64,000 bases of DNA from Eucalyptus grandis (lineage: Eukaryota; Streptophyta; Magnoliopsida; Myrtales; Myrtaceae), in contig NC_052622.1 in the NCBI RefSeq assembly GCF_016545825.1, forward strand, positions 3,663,001-3,727,000, in the 5' to 3' direction. Positions 22,742-34,045 of this stretch are shown piece by piece. The stretch's first letter is position 1. Each line of letters starts with the position of its first letter. A model generated the notes under the pieces. That model saw nothing but the letters and a program-made list of their open reading frames with translations. It was not told the DNA's origin and searched no databases. The position numbers and the translations under genes were made by a program.

Positions 22742-24080
22742 TGATACTCTCCATAAATATCTACGGAGTCTTTCAATGGCCAGTTCGATAGCAGTTTTCA
22801 AGCGGTATTCGTCTCGGTCGAGCCATTTTACCTCAAAGCTGGTGTTGGCTCAGTTCGGTGTCCGTCGAGCCGAGAAGACCCAAAGCACATCAGTCTCACT
22901 CAGAGCTTCTCTGCCGGTGCCAATCCTTACAGTTGGCACAAGTTTTTCTATTCATTTTAACCATCAAGCGCTGCTTCAGTCATTTTCAGAGACAAGGTAT
23001 AAGAATCTAAGGTGTGGAGTTTCCCTACTGCTTGAGTGGCTTTCATTGGCGTGACGACTCCATCGTCGACAGACCGAGGATCCTTAGTCCTCATTTTGGA
23101 GCAAGGTACGGTTTCATTTCTTTATGGCGATTTTGAATGCTCATGTGCTTAAAGAAAATATTCCGGCTAAGTGTTGTTTGACGATCCAAATATGATTTTA
23201 ATTGTTTGTGATAACTTGAAATGGATCTTTCATTTGAGATCTGGGAAAAATGCTCACAATCCCTTTGATAAAATACCCGAACCATAAATGTAATGTCTTT
23301 TTTGGACGGCTGAATCGGGAGCTATGTTGCATCAACTCAGATTGAGTCGGCTTGATTACAATGTGTGATCATTTGTTGCTAAATTACCGTCTTGACTCAT
23401 GTCGTCAACATGAGAGTCAAGTTTTCTAGATTGTTCGTGTTTACAGCCCGAGTTGAATCCTCGGTATGAACAGAGTTGAATATTCGATATTGTCATGTAT
23501 TGGTTTTGCTCTTCTTACTTTTCGTGTTTCCTTCTTCCCATCCCTATGTTCTATATGTGTGTTGGTTCTATATGTGTATGCATTGGTGGTGTTCAATGGT
23601 GGTCTCCGGCGAGGCTATTCCGGTGCATGTTGGTGGTGCTTGCTGTTAAGAAATGCCTAGACGTAGAAGATAGATACAATTTGTCATCTGGTTCTCCAAA
23701 GCATTTCTTGAGGAGCTACGCTTGGCCTTTCCTTGAAGTCTAGAGGTGGTTGGTAAGCTCGTTTGAGCTTGACAAATGAGAAAACTAGGGTAATACTTTT
23801 TATGCCTAGTCCGATGAAGCGAGGCCACTTGTGATGATTTTCGGACTACCCGCAAGTGGCCAGGGCTAGGATCATCATTTTGAATGCTTAATGATAGTTT
23901 GAGATGGATATGTGTGGATATGATGTTAATCAATGGCACCTGGAGTATTGTGATGATGGGTTCTATAGTCGCTTCTTCAAAATTTGCTGCCGGCTGTCGG
24001 CTTACGGGTTCCCACGTCGCCCAAAAAAAAAACAAAACACATTTGGAAGCTTCCAATCCCCCCACCAAAACACAGAAAAC
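22742..24080. other. Intergenic DNA, no gene recognised
   Basis: A 92-residue plus-strand frame at 22776-23054 starts MASSIAVFKRYSSRSSHF and ends in a candidate splice donor region near 23100 (GCAAGGTACGG). I do not recognise it and there is no partner exon. The remainder shows nothing gene-like. Confidence 0.35.
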
Positions 24081-24089
24081 AAGCACATC

Positions 24090-24250
24090 AGCCTACAATC
24101 AATGACTTTTCCACGAAGCTGCTCACAGGAAGACTTCGGAGTAGGATGACGTTCGGAGTAGGATGGCCTCACGCGTCGATGGCCTCACGCGTCGGCAGAC
24201 TTCGGAGTGGGATGGCCCCACGCGTCAGCCTACAATCAATGACTTTTCCA
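24090..24250. repeat. Short tandem duplications upstream of LRK10L pseudogene
   Basis: CAGCCTACAATCAATGACTT occurs at about 24089 and again at about 24226. Between them GACTTCGGAGTAGGATG, TGGCCTCACGCGTCG and related words are repeated two or three times. The block ends roughly 155 bp before the pseudogene's start codon. Confidence 0.75.
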
Positions 24251-24407
24251 ACCTCTCTATTTCTTGACTTGCACGCAATTGCTGGTTGACTGACTTGGGC
24301 TTTTCCACATGACAAGGCGACTCCAAAGTCTCGAGTCATTTAATCTTTCCTCCACACACACAGCAATTCTTTTCCAATTTCTCTTTGCCTTGAGACTTAG
24401 CAGAGAT

Positions 24408-27400
24408 ATGGTTAACGCTTTCAGCGGCATGAATGTCTATCAAGTGTTGTTGCTCATCCTTATTCTATCAAAAGTGATTGCTATCAATGCCAACCCGAGT
24501 AATCTACGGTGCGTTGCTTCATCCTATGGTGACATCTATAATATAAGTTACCCGTTTCAACTGAAAAGTGATCCGAAAGGATATGGTAACTCAAAGTATG
24601 AGTTGGCTTGTGAATATAATCACACCGTTCTATATTTCCATGGTGGCCGATACTTCGTACAGTCCATCGATTATTCCCATGGCTACATCAGATTGGTTGA
24701 TGTTGGGCTGCAAAAGGATAATTGCTCATCTCTTCCCCTTCATTCATTGGTGTGGTATAGCTACAAGTACCCTTTCGATCCATTCTACTTATACTTCATG
24801 ATTGGCGGTGGTGTGTTGGTCATTGTGAACTGCTCAAAGCTGTTTAGTTCTCCAAACTAAATCACTACTAGTCCTTGCTTGGAGGGGTCGTACTCTTCCA
24901 ACACATCAGCGAACTGGAACTTGTATGCTTTGCACAGTCCAAAAGCATCGGATGTTAGGGATTTTTGCACCATTAGCAGCTGGACGTGGATACCAGCTGA
25001 TTTTGGGGGTGAAGAACCCTTTAATATTAGCTCCTAAAACTACAAGCGAATCCATAGAATCATGGCCAATGGGTTTGTTCTCCAATTTTGTCAAGGTTTA
25101 TGGAAGTCAATTTTCTTTTGCTCCTTAAATTCCTTTATCAACGGACGTCAGGTTTGCGGATCCAATTACTACATGGGCGGTAAGCATCGGTTGGCTACGA
25201 ATTTTTACCGCAATTTTGAATGATTCTGTTCTCACTTGCTACTGTCTCTTCAAATCTGGAAAATGAAAGAAACATTTAAAACCCAAGAAAATTATGACAA
25301 AATATACACGTTAGTATACGTAAATGTTTGTGTTTTCAAAATTTCTCAGGAGCTTCATGTTGCATATTTATTTGGAGATTCGCAAAAAGATGAAAAAGTA
25401 ACAGCAGAAAACAGACCCCTTATTAGCTGCACGCATATTTCACGGGCCGATTGATTGGGATCGTGACCGTGCGGCGACTCGGGCGACTTTAGATCACCCA
25501 AGCCAAGCCTTGCTCGATTGAACGCTTACCCGCTCACTTATTCGGATCGTTGAGAGAGAAAGTAGAGAGAGGAGCTTTGGAAGGAAAGGAACTTTGTATT
25601 GCTGAAATGGTAGATTGGATGATTACAAATGAAGGAGGACACCCCTTTTATAGTTGAGGGCCTCGACTTACAACCGTTGATCTACTTTTCATCCGACGGG
25701 CGAGATCTCACCGCCTCAACTACCGACATAATGTCAACTACCGTCTACCGGCATAAGTAAAAGGAACAGACTCCCGTAATATGACTCAATGACGGTATCG
25801 CCCGCCCTTGGAACCTTCGGGGAGAAGACTGGGTGGAAATCCGAGTGAAAGGAGGAAGTCCACGAGTGAGTTGTGATTGCCCTTGGGGAACCTCTCGGGT
25901 CGTCCATCCTTCGGCCCATGACACATACATGTGCCTAGATTATGTTCCTTTCTATGAAGGGCTAGAATTTTCGGATATGAGAAAAATAGGATTATTGTGC
26001 GAGCAGCCACATGACTATTTTTTGTTGGCATAGAGTTCAGATTTTCATATTTTCTTAATTAGTTTTGTAATTAATCACTTAACTATTGATTCAAGAGACG
26101 CTTGTTAACAAATTCTGCAACAAATTGTATTCATGTATTGGGAACAAAATTATCAATTACTAATAAAAGTCATTGTTTCTTTTTATATGTTGACCGCTAA
26201 CAAAAGCAAAAGGGTTTCCATTGTCTTTCGCCTATGTCAAGCAAAGCTATTTATTTTCATTTATTTGCAAATTCACGCATCCCACTTCTCATATTCTTCT
26301 GACCAAAATCCAACTTATATAGAGTAGCTTGCTTTGTTTCCTTACGAGTTTTGTTTTGGAAACATTTTTTTTTCCTTCAGTTCCTTTACATATCATACAT
26401 TCCTTCCACAGGCGTCCTAGATGATATTGCAATTTGGATGTCTGAAGATTTTATAGTACTACTTGGTAAGCCGCAATGATTTGTTGTTAAAGTAAATATC
26501 AAAATGCTTATTCTTACCTATCGAAATTTTCCTCAGTGCTTTTCTGTATAGCAAAATTCGTAATCGGGACATCATTTGTCGCGATATTTCTAATCCACCG
26601 GTATAGAAGAAGGCACATGGCAATGGACAAGAACATCGAAGAATTTTTGCAAGCTCATAACAACTTTTTGCTCGTAAGGTACTCCTACTCAAATATTAAG
26701 AAGATCACTAGCAATTTTAAGTATAAACTGGGTGAAGGGGGGTATGGTTCTGTCTTCAAAGGAACACTTAGAAGTGGAAATGAAGTGGCCATCAAGATTT
26801 TGAAGCATTCCAAGGCCCATGGCCAAGATTTTATCAGTGAAGTGGCTACTATTGGAAGAATTCACCATGTTAATGTAGTGCAACTCATCGGTTTTTGCTT
26901 TGAAGACTCGAAACAAGCTCTCGTATATGATCTTATGCCAAATCGATCCTTGGATAAGCACATTTTCACGGAGAAAGGTAACAAGTTTCTTGATTATGGG
27001 AAAATATATGAGATTGCTCTTGGGGTGGCAAGAGGGATTGAATACTTACATCGTGGGTGTGATATGCAAATATTACACTTTGATATCAAACCTCACAACA
27101 TTCTTTTAGACAAGAATTTCACTCCAAAAGTTTCTGATTTTGGTCTTGCAAAACTTTATCCCACCAATCATAGCATTGTCTCATTGACTACTATAAGAGG
27201 AACCTTGGGATATATGGCGCCTGAATTGTTCTACAGAAATATTGGTGGTATATCTTATAAAGCCGACGTCTACAGTTTTGGGAAGTTGCTCATGGAAATG
27301 GCAAGTAGAAGGAAGAATATAAATGCCAATGTAGAACACTCAAGCCAAATTTATTTTCCGTTGTGGGTGTACGACCAACTCAATGAAGGAAAAATTGTTG

Positions 27401-27689
27401 AATTGGAAGAAGTTGTAGATGAGGAAAGGAATGTGATACAAAAGATGATACTAGTTGCACTTTGGTGAATACAATTAAACCCTGACCATCGTCCTCCAAT
27501 GAGCAAAGTCTTAGAAATGCTTGAATGAGATATTGGTAATCTTCAAATGCCTCCAAAATCACTTATTTACCCCCTAATGTGCCAATTGACAATGATGCAA
27601 CCGAAGTGGAATTAGAAACATTCTCAACTTCATCAAGCACTCCGGTAATTGATGCTAGTTTGCCTATTGGAGATAACAATGGTGTCTAG
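24408..27689 (+). pseudogene. LRK10L receptor-like kinase, nonsense-disrupted
   Basis: Same three-exon plan as the intact copy at 57469-60141. Exon 1 is 24408-25179 (signal peptide MVNAFSGMNVYQVLLL, then GUB_WAK domain with CASSYGDIYNISYPFQL-like text). Exon 2 is about 26412-26464, and exon 3 is 26537-27689 (membrane segment, kinase). The kinase keeps [34 protein letters not shown] and GTLGYMAPE. Disabling changes are TAA at 24858-24860 and 25035-25037, TGA at 27466-27468 and 27526-27528, plus a frameshift near 27570. The first GUB_WAK cysteine pair is also altered (SSYGD instead of SSCGN). A mobile-element-like insert lies in intron 1. A truncated or readthrough transcript cannot be excluded. 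Confidence 0.9.
25402..25980 (-). mobile_element. LTR-like insertion in intron 1 of the LRK10L pseudogene
   Basis: Alignment by eye with intron 1 of the intact gene shows matching sequence on both sides (…GATTCGCAAAAAGA and GTGCGAGCAGCCACATG) but about 575 bp extra here. On the minus strand the insert has CTATAAAAGGGGTG (about 25645-25657) followed by a CT-rich leader, the look of a solo LTR. Exact ends and duplications are unclear. Confidence 0.55.
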
Positions 27690-27975
27690 AGAACCACGCA
27701 TAGTTTGATTGAAGATACTTTTGTTGTACTGGTTACATGTCCCCAGAATCTAATATTATGCTGGGATGGACTAGAGCCAGTTTAGCTCGACAGCAATTAC
27801 TTTAGAGATTGCCTTCTTCTAGCTCTGAAGTTAATGTTGTACCATTGTATTTCATGTAATTTTACTCTCTTGCAACCTCCTTCGAAAGGACAAACAAATG
27901 AGTAAGAACATGGATAGAAATGGTCGATGAATGCGATGGGGGTCAAGAATTCTCCTCCCTCATAATTTTGGAGAA
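27690..27975 (+). repeat. 3' flank of the LRK10L pseudogene
   Basis: Matches, in reverse orientation, the 3' flank of the intact gene (57180-57468). Shared blocks include TTTAGCTTGACAG-like, TCTAGCTCTGA.GTTAATGTTGT, GACAAACAAATG.GTAAGA and CTCCCTC. It shows that the duplication extends about 285 bp beyond the stop codon. Confidence 0.65.
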
Positions 27976-28557
27976 TATGATCTGCCTTCCTCTCTCCCTC
28001 TTCGTGAGGAGTTCCTCTCTACCGATGGTGTAGCTATGGCTTTCCGCCTTTATCTTTAATCCTAATTAAAACCTTTCCAATAGCCCTACAGTTTTCCAAA
28101 TCCATTAAACCTAAAACCCTGCAGCCCAGTCCCATATCCTGCTCCCGCCTATTTTACCCTAATAACATTCCCAGTTATTCCTTCGTTCCACCATTTGACT
28201 GCCCCGACATGGACTCACGACCTATTCCCAGACTTGGTGCCTCCTTTAGCTCTTTCTCTTTGCTCGCCTGGTAGATGAGTTTGCCTAGTCTTGGGAGTTC
28301 CTTTCAATCATATCTAGCCTAGCATTCTCTATCTAGGCCACGACTTGAGTGTTGCGGCAATACAGGAGAAGGTACTGATTCTACACCTATCGGTGGCTCG
28401 CTTCAGAAAAAGTACTTGACCGCTAGTGTCCATCAGGTAAGGTTGGCCTGCTGCTTTGTCCATTATCCTTGTTCAATACAAACAAAATAACCAGTGAGAA
28501 TGATAAGGAGGGTCACCAAAACGGGCTTGATGGGCTGTAGTAGGCTACAGGGTTACC
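27976..28557 (+). other. Leader of the LINE fragment, no gene
   Basis: No open frame. The last part (ACGGGCTTGATGGGCTGTAG) looks like the linker preceding plant LINE ORF2. Probably LINE ORF1/linker debris. Confidence 0.35.
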
Positions 28558-29700
28558 CATGAAGCTCTTGAGTTGGAATTGTCAAGGGTTGGGAATTGAA
28601 GCTTTGAGAGTCCTTATGACTCGAGATTCCCCATATTGTGCTTTCAATGGAAACAAAAAAAAACCAAGAACAAGTGGTAAAGCTTCTACAGAGGCTACCG
28701 TTTCAGAGTAGGTTTGTTACAAATCTAGTGGGGTTCCCTGTGCGGACGCCGGGGGGTGGTGGTGGGGCGTGGAGTGGGGTTTGGCCATATTTTGGGATGG
28801 GCTGGTAACCTTATCTATTGAATCTTACTCGACACATTTCATTAACATTCGGTGTGGAATTAAGGAGAACAAGAAACCCATGAAGGTCACCTTCCTTCAT
28901 GCACCGAATGAGTTTAGAGAAAGGGTTATGTTATGGGAAGAAATAAATAAACTCAGCTATTCTTATCAATTGTGGTTGTGCACTGGTGACTTCAACGTGG
29001 TGCTTTTTCATTGGGAAAAAGTGTGCAAGAAGATGGCTGAGTATTACAGGCTTGTTGCTTTTCCGGATTTCCTTAATCATAGCAAGATTTGGAGAGTAAG
29101 GGTTGTGCCTATACGTGGTCCAATAATAGAGCAGGAGACTCTTTGGTTGCGGAGAGAATTGATAGAACTTTATGTACTATAGACTGGTGAGTCTCATTTC
29201 CACTTTTTGAAAGCTTTGCCTTGCCACCTATTGGATCGGATCATTGTCCAATCCTTATATCCAATTTCCTGAAGGATAATCATAGAAAGAAAGAATTCAA
29301 ATTCGAGGTCTTTCGGTTGGAGGACGAAGATTGTAAAAATATAGTGAGAAGAGCATGGAAGTCTAGCGAATGTCAGCAAGATAATATACCAGAAAAGTTA
29401 CGATTAGTGTCTCGGAGGCTAGCTGCATGGAGTAAGGACCGCTTTCCAAATGCATATAAACGTATTTCTGGGCTGAGGAGTGAACTTCAAGAGCTTACGA
29501 ACAATCCCACGGTTTGCCATGACAAAGAAATATTGCAAAAGCTGAATAAGGAAATTGAAGCTTTGTGGAGTCGAGAGGAGATTGATAGGGCATGTGATCC
29601 ATAATTAGCTGGCTTAAAGGGGGTGACAAGAATACAAAGTTTTTCCATACATCAACAATTCAGAGAAAAATCAGAAATAGGATAACCATACTGAAAAGTT
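28558..29700 (+). mobile_element. LINE ORF2 endonuclease fragment
   Basis: Begins MKLLSWNCQGLG, the usual start of the L1-type endonuclease. It continues with GDFNVVLFHWEK (28769-29182), equivalent to the GDFN....EK box, then PIGSDHCPILI at 29221-29260, the SDH catalytic motif. A spacer helix region (29270-29604) and WLKGGDKNTKFFHTSTIQRK follow. The fragment stops at 29700 where an LTR begins, so RT and RNase H are missing. Frameshifts at about 28670-28770 and 29185 break it. Confidence 0.85.
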
Positions 29701-30420
29701 TGTTGCGACCTAATCCCTTCGACTAGGGAATAGGGAAATAAGGTTAAGGGGTTTTGTCAACTTCGGCCGAATGGCCTTTCATTTACTAGGGCTCTCCCAA
29801 CACATACCTCGCTCAACGTTAGGCATTCAAATTTTAAATCAATTGAGCCTACACAAATTTTGACTAAGAAGTCACCACTCGTCTTTTCAGTTGGCTAGAA
29901 ACAAAGTAAGATGAGGAAGAATATCTGCCTATTTACCCAACCAGAGATTTTAGACTCGGGGACTTGATCCCTTTCAATGCCTAACCTTTTTATTTTCTGA
30001 AAAAAATTTCCAATATAAATATGAATGTGATTAACATTTTTCATGAAGAAAGTATTACCAAATTCTAAACACGGAATTTTGTAAAAATGAAAGAGCACGT
30101 GAAGGTCAAATCGGAAATTAAGATTCCAGAAACCAGCACATCTATTTGAATGGTGTCCGTATCGAGTAAATTATCTCAAATTTTTATGCAAGTTTTCCAT
30201 GACCTAGACCTAGATGTGACGAACAAATTTATGAAGACATCAACACGTAAATCGCATCTTAAAAATCATAAAAATTCGAAAAAACAGCCAAGTCAAACGG
30301 AACAAAACACATTCAAAGTTCAGATTCTAAACCTAAGATCACAGCACAATTTTAGCATGCAAACGACGTCATATGATAACATATGATATATCAAAACAAA
30401 GATAATGTAGGGCGCATTTG
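29701..30420 (-). mobile_element. 3' part of an LTR related to the solo LTR
   Basis: Starts TGTTGCGACC at 29701, the reverse complement of the solo LTR's GGTCGCGACA end with one change. It shares the words AAGTCCCCGAGT, GTTTCTAGCC and GAGTGGTGACT in reverse with 21990-22130. It abruptly interrupts the LINE. The other end is not found; it may lie beyond the N gap. Confidence 0.6.
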
Positions 30421-30906
30421 TTTTGTGGAAAACTCAATAATAAAATAACATCCTTTCCCGAAAGCATTTTCCATGAATATGATTTGTTTTCCTTTATTTG
30501 GGGATATATAATCGAAAATGTTTTCTGTTGTTTGGATTCCATTTGAAAATGATTTCACGCTTTATCTCCGCCAAAAAAAAAAAAATCAAATTTTTATTTT
30601 TTATTTAAAAAAAAACTTCGAATTTTTAATATTCTTATTTTTCATTTACTTTTATTTTCTTATTTATTTTCTTTCTTTTTATTTCCTTTTTTCCATTTTC
30701 TTTTTCTCTTTTCCTTCTTCTCCTTTGCTCCTCTACTTCCTCATGCCATCCCTTTTGCTTCCTCCAACGATTCGTCCCCAGTTGGCTTATGAAAGGCAAA
30801 CTTGAGCTATCACTGAAGGCCACGAGCTTGCTAATCTGGCAAGCCTTGAGGCTCACTACCAGAGGCCACGAGTTCGCCTGATTGGGTAACGCTCACCACT
30901 CGCCAC
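30421..30906. other. AT-rich intergenic DNA up to the gap
   Basis: Contains a pyrimidine-rich TTTATTTTC tract (30590-30740) and two copies of a CCACGAG.TTGC..AT(C/T)TGG-like unit (30820-30890). No gene is supported. The inverted words GGAAAACTC and GAAAATGTTTTCTG around 30430-30530 recall plant hAT-type nonautonomous elements, but no duplication was found. Confidence 0.35.
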
Positions 30907-31006
30907 NNNNNNNNNNNNNNNNNNNNNNNNNNNNNNNNNNNNNNNNNNNNNNNNNNNNNNNNNNNNNNNNNNNNNNNNNNNNNNNNNNNNNNNNNNNNNN
31001 NNNNNN
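30907..31006. other. Assembly gap, 100 N
   Basis: Exactly 100 undetermined bases, the conventional filler for a gap of unknown size. Features on either side should not be assumed contiguous. Confidence 0.98.
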
Positions 31007-32242
31007 CGAAGTCAAGTCCACTTAACCGAACCCACTTCACAAAATTCAAACCCAGCCCAAACAAGATTAGATCCAAACCCAATTAACTAAACCAGGCCCA
31101 ACTCACCAAACTATAGCTAAAGCCTGAACTCACCACCCTTGTAGCATAGACGAAGCCCCAATCACCAAAACTAACACTTCAAGTCCAAGGCTCACGAAGT
31201 CTAAATGAGCCCAAAGCCCACTACTCTCCCCTCATCAAATTTTCCAATGCCACAACTGCTCCTCAACGTCGTCTCCTTCGAGCACACGCCTGAAACGCCT
31301 GCGGCCTTCCCTTATCTTTCATGCTCGGTTCCCTGCTCCCGGAACTCCCCACCTCCAATCTCTTCCGCGATGGAGTTTTCACATCTATAGATTAGTACCT
31401 AAAGCTTCCCTAAACCGGAAACACTCAAACCTCACACCGATAATACTCTTATGCCACCGTCGCTAATTCTCGGCCATCAGCTATAACAATTGCCATATTA
31501 CCAGCAACCACCAGCCACTTACTTTCACAGCCAGTCATGACCGGAGAAGAACAGAAAGAGCATGGATTTAGCTTATACATTTTATCGAACCCTTGGTGGG
31601 TGTCGACTGACATGAAGCACAACAAGCATTTGAGGCACAGGCCCAAGCCTAATACATCCATAATCAACAAACACCCAGCATAAACAATACGAGCACGAGA
31701 AACTTGGCGTGCGTGAAAACCAAAGCCGACCAGCCTGGGTCCGTAGATAAAATAAAATAAAATAAAATAACACAGGCGTTGGAGCGTACGTCCGCGAGAT
31801 CCCTAACAGGCTCAACAACGACGGCCAGAAGGCGAAACCGAAGCTCGGCTCTGTGTCTCGCTTTCTCTCAGTCCCTCCCTCTGCTTCCCTCTCCCTTTTC
31901 CGAATGGTCAGCCCCCTCTCTTTTTCAAGAGATCTCTCCCTTGACCCCTACCACCACCTATCTCCTGACCAAGTTAGGTCCATTTCGCCTAAGTCAGCCT
32001 CCGAACTCGTGGCTAGCACGCCCTCTACCAGCCGACTTTTGTCCACGCCGTTTTTTTGCCTCCTACGCGTGCGTGAGGGAGAGAAGAAGAGAGACAAAAA
32101 CGATGGGGGTCTGGGCTGAGAAGGAAGAAAAGCCCTCTTTCTTTCTTTTCCTTTTAAAAAATTATTAATTTTTTTAAAAGGAAGTATGTTTTTTTTTTTT
32201 TTTGAGGAATTGGTCATAAACAAAGCAGCAGAAAAAGTATGT
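31007..32242. other. Intergenic DNA with an ATAAA microsatellite
   Basis: 31747-31770 is a run of ATAAA units. The stretches at 31205-31390 and 31779-32168 hold open frames of low complexity (serine, proline, arginine), bounded by CT-rich DNA. I see no domain. The AACCCAAGCCC-like words at 31010-31130 resemble retroelement LTR sequence, without proof. Confidence 0.4.
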
Positions 32243-32251
32243 TTTAATAAA
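32243..32251. repeat. 9-bp target-site duplication (left) of MITE
   Basis: TTTAATAAA, repeated exactly at 32686-32694 on the other side of the element. Confidence 0.6.
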
Positions 32252-32685
32252 TAGTTAATACCCTAAAAAACCTACACGTGTGATAAATTTACCACAAATT
32301 ATTTTTTTAACAATAAAAAAATCCTAAATTGATACACCTATGACAAATTTACCTCAATTAACCATAAAAAAATCTAAATTGGTATTACCCCAAACTAATT
32401 TATTCGACCGTCAAAAATCTTAAACTTGTACATTTATTACAAATATATCACATGTTAAATTAGATTAATACCACAAAAAAATCACAAAAATTGTAAAGCG
32501 TGACATTTAACTTAATAATTTGACAGTAAAATTTAATGGAAATTAACAAAGGGTAAATTTATCACAAGTGTACCCGTTTGGGGTAAATTTGTTAAATGTG
32601 TACACGTTTAGGGTTTTAGTGATCAAAAATTAGTTGGAATAAATTACACGAGATGTATCAGGTTTGGGGTATTTAGTGTAACTCT
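32252..32685. mobile_element. Mutator-like nonautonomous element (MITE)
   Basis: 434 bp, AT-rich and without coding potential. The start TAGTTAATACCC...ACCTACACGTGTGATAAATTTA mirrors the reverse complement of the end, GAGTTACACTAAATACCCC...CTCGTGTAATTTA, giving imperfect terminal inverted repeats of about 40 bp. It is flanked by the 9-bp repeat TTTAATAAA, the duplication size made by Mutator-like transposases. Internal GGTAAATTT.TCACA.GTGTAC words are arranged as further inverted copies. Confidence 0.6.
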
Positions 32686-32694
32686 TTAATAAAT

Positions 32695-33123
32695 TCTATT
32701 ACTATAAATGCAAGTATTTCTAATATCTGTATGCTATGTAATTTACTGAAAATTGTTTTTGTTAGGGGCCAAGGGTGGTCCCTAATTTTTTTGGGATAAA
32801 TAAATAGTGAAAATTTAGATATCAAATAGATATTTACCTGTTACCTTGATTCACTTTAATCCTCCCATTAGCTCTGTTAGGTTATAGTGGATGTAAAATT
32901 TAAAATGTGCTTTTTTTTTTTTTTATTAACGACGACTTATGATTGAAAAATAAAACAAAAAATTATGTGTTGTTTAGATCATAACACGAGTGATTTCTCC
33001 CGTTTCGATTTTTATTCAAAGAAAGATGATATATATCAATAAATTAACAATAAAAGAAAGATCCAACCTCGGCCTCTTAAAATCCATGAAATTGTCAAAG
33101 ACACAAGTACATTAAATTTGCCG
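32695..33123. other. AT-rich intergenic DNA, nothing recognised
   Basis: No open frame with similarity and no clear repeat ends. Contains a T18-like run near 32910-32926. Confidence 0.35.
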
Positions 33124-33343
33124 TTCAAGACTTTTTTTTTTGTTAGTCCTACTCATTCCTGTTACACTCACTCGGATTTTTGCCATGTCTCTTGCGGGCG
33201 TGCGAGATCGAAACTCACTCCCGAAACTTACACGTCCCCATCCCATCCCCCCCAAGAATGTGGAGATTTGAACCTCTCACCTCCCCCTTCCATGTTGGAA
33301 GAGTGGCCACTAGGGCGAATCCCAGTGGTTAGTTTCAAGACTT
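33124..33343 (-). mobile_element. tRNA-derived SINE with 10-bp duplications
   Basis: On the minus strand the body has an A-box-like region CGCCCTAGTGGCC (33305-33317) and a B box GGTTCAAATCTCC (33262-33274), the internal RNA polymerase III promoter of tRNA-derived SINEs. It ends in a poly(A) tail seen as T's at 33132-33141. TTCAAGACTT flanks it at 33124-33133 and 33334-33343. Length is about 200 bp. It carries no protein and would depend on a LINE for movement. Confidence 0.8.
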
Positions 33344-33639
33344 GAATGCATGAAATAAAAGTTTTAAAACTCAAGTGCATTAGTGATAAGTTTTAGAACT
33401 TGCCCTATAATTGTCCCATTTTCTTTTGATATTTTAAATTGGATCTAAGGTAACATTGAAGACCATATGATAGCCCCTTCAATATTTTCTCGAAAAGTTG
33501 ATCGATTTCCAATCAAAGTAAATCTATTGCAAGACAATAAAAATTTGCTACGATTGGGAAATAAAAAGTTGAATTTCGGCAAGCCAAAAGCGGACTGACT
33601 TCTAAATGCAATGACCACAAACAAAAACTACTTGCAACT
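33344..33639. other. Intergenic DNA, nothing recognised
   Basis: No gene or element signature seen in these 300 bp. Confidence 0.35.
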
Positions 33640-34045
33640 GAGTGTGATGCGAGGAAAGCAGAGGGATTCATAACGGAGTCAAAGAGGAAACTCGCAAGTA
33701 TATTTAGTTAGCATGTATCGCAGCCTTCTTTGGTGAATATTCTACAGAAAACCAGTGATATGGTTAAGGGATGATTAAATGGATTAGCTAGAATTCACAT
33801 AGGAAGAACATATAGAGTTCGCTTCCCAAAGAAGGTTATTATATGAACCCACACATACGTCCCATCTAGGGTCATGAAGCCCCCCATGGACCTGGTTTTC
33901 TTAATGAACAATATGGTATATCAAATTTTAGTAAAATTAAAAGTAATTCCACGCTAAACTCGAAATCAAATAATGTTTTTGTTAATCAGGCAGGGGAGAT
34001 GAAAAAGTTTATCAGGTAAAACTAATAAAACATGGCTTAATATTT
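33640..34045. repeat. Duplicated noncoding segment (partner 6200-6690)
   Basis: Shares ordered blocks with 6200-6690 (see there). It abuts the truncated 3' end of the NLR pseudogene at about 34035-34045, so the NLR's C-terminal leucine-rich repeats were lost at this junction. Confidence 0.55.

Noticed and set aside
24120..24240. CRISPR-like array of short repeats
   Set aside because: Repeats are of unequal length without regular unique spacers, in a plant nuclear context.
26536..27468. Functional kinase-only gene from the LRK10L pseudogene
   Set aside because: The frame begins inside an exon without a proper ATG, ends at an internal stop before the kinase C-lobe is complete, and upstream exons have stops.
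30518..30805. Hydrophobic 95-residue protein
   Set aside because: A T-rich simple-sequence tract; the phenylalanine and leucine content comes from base composition.
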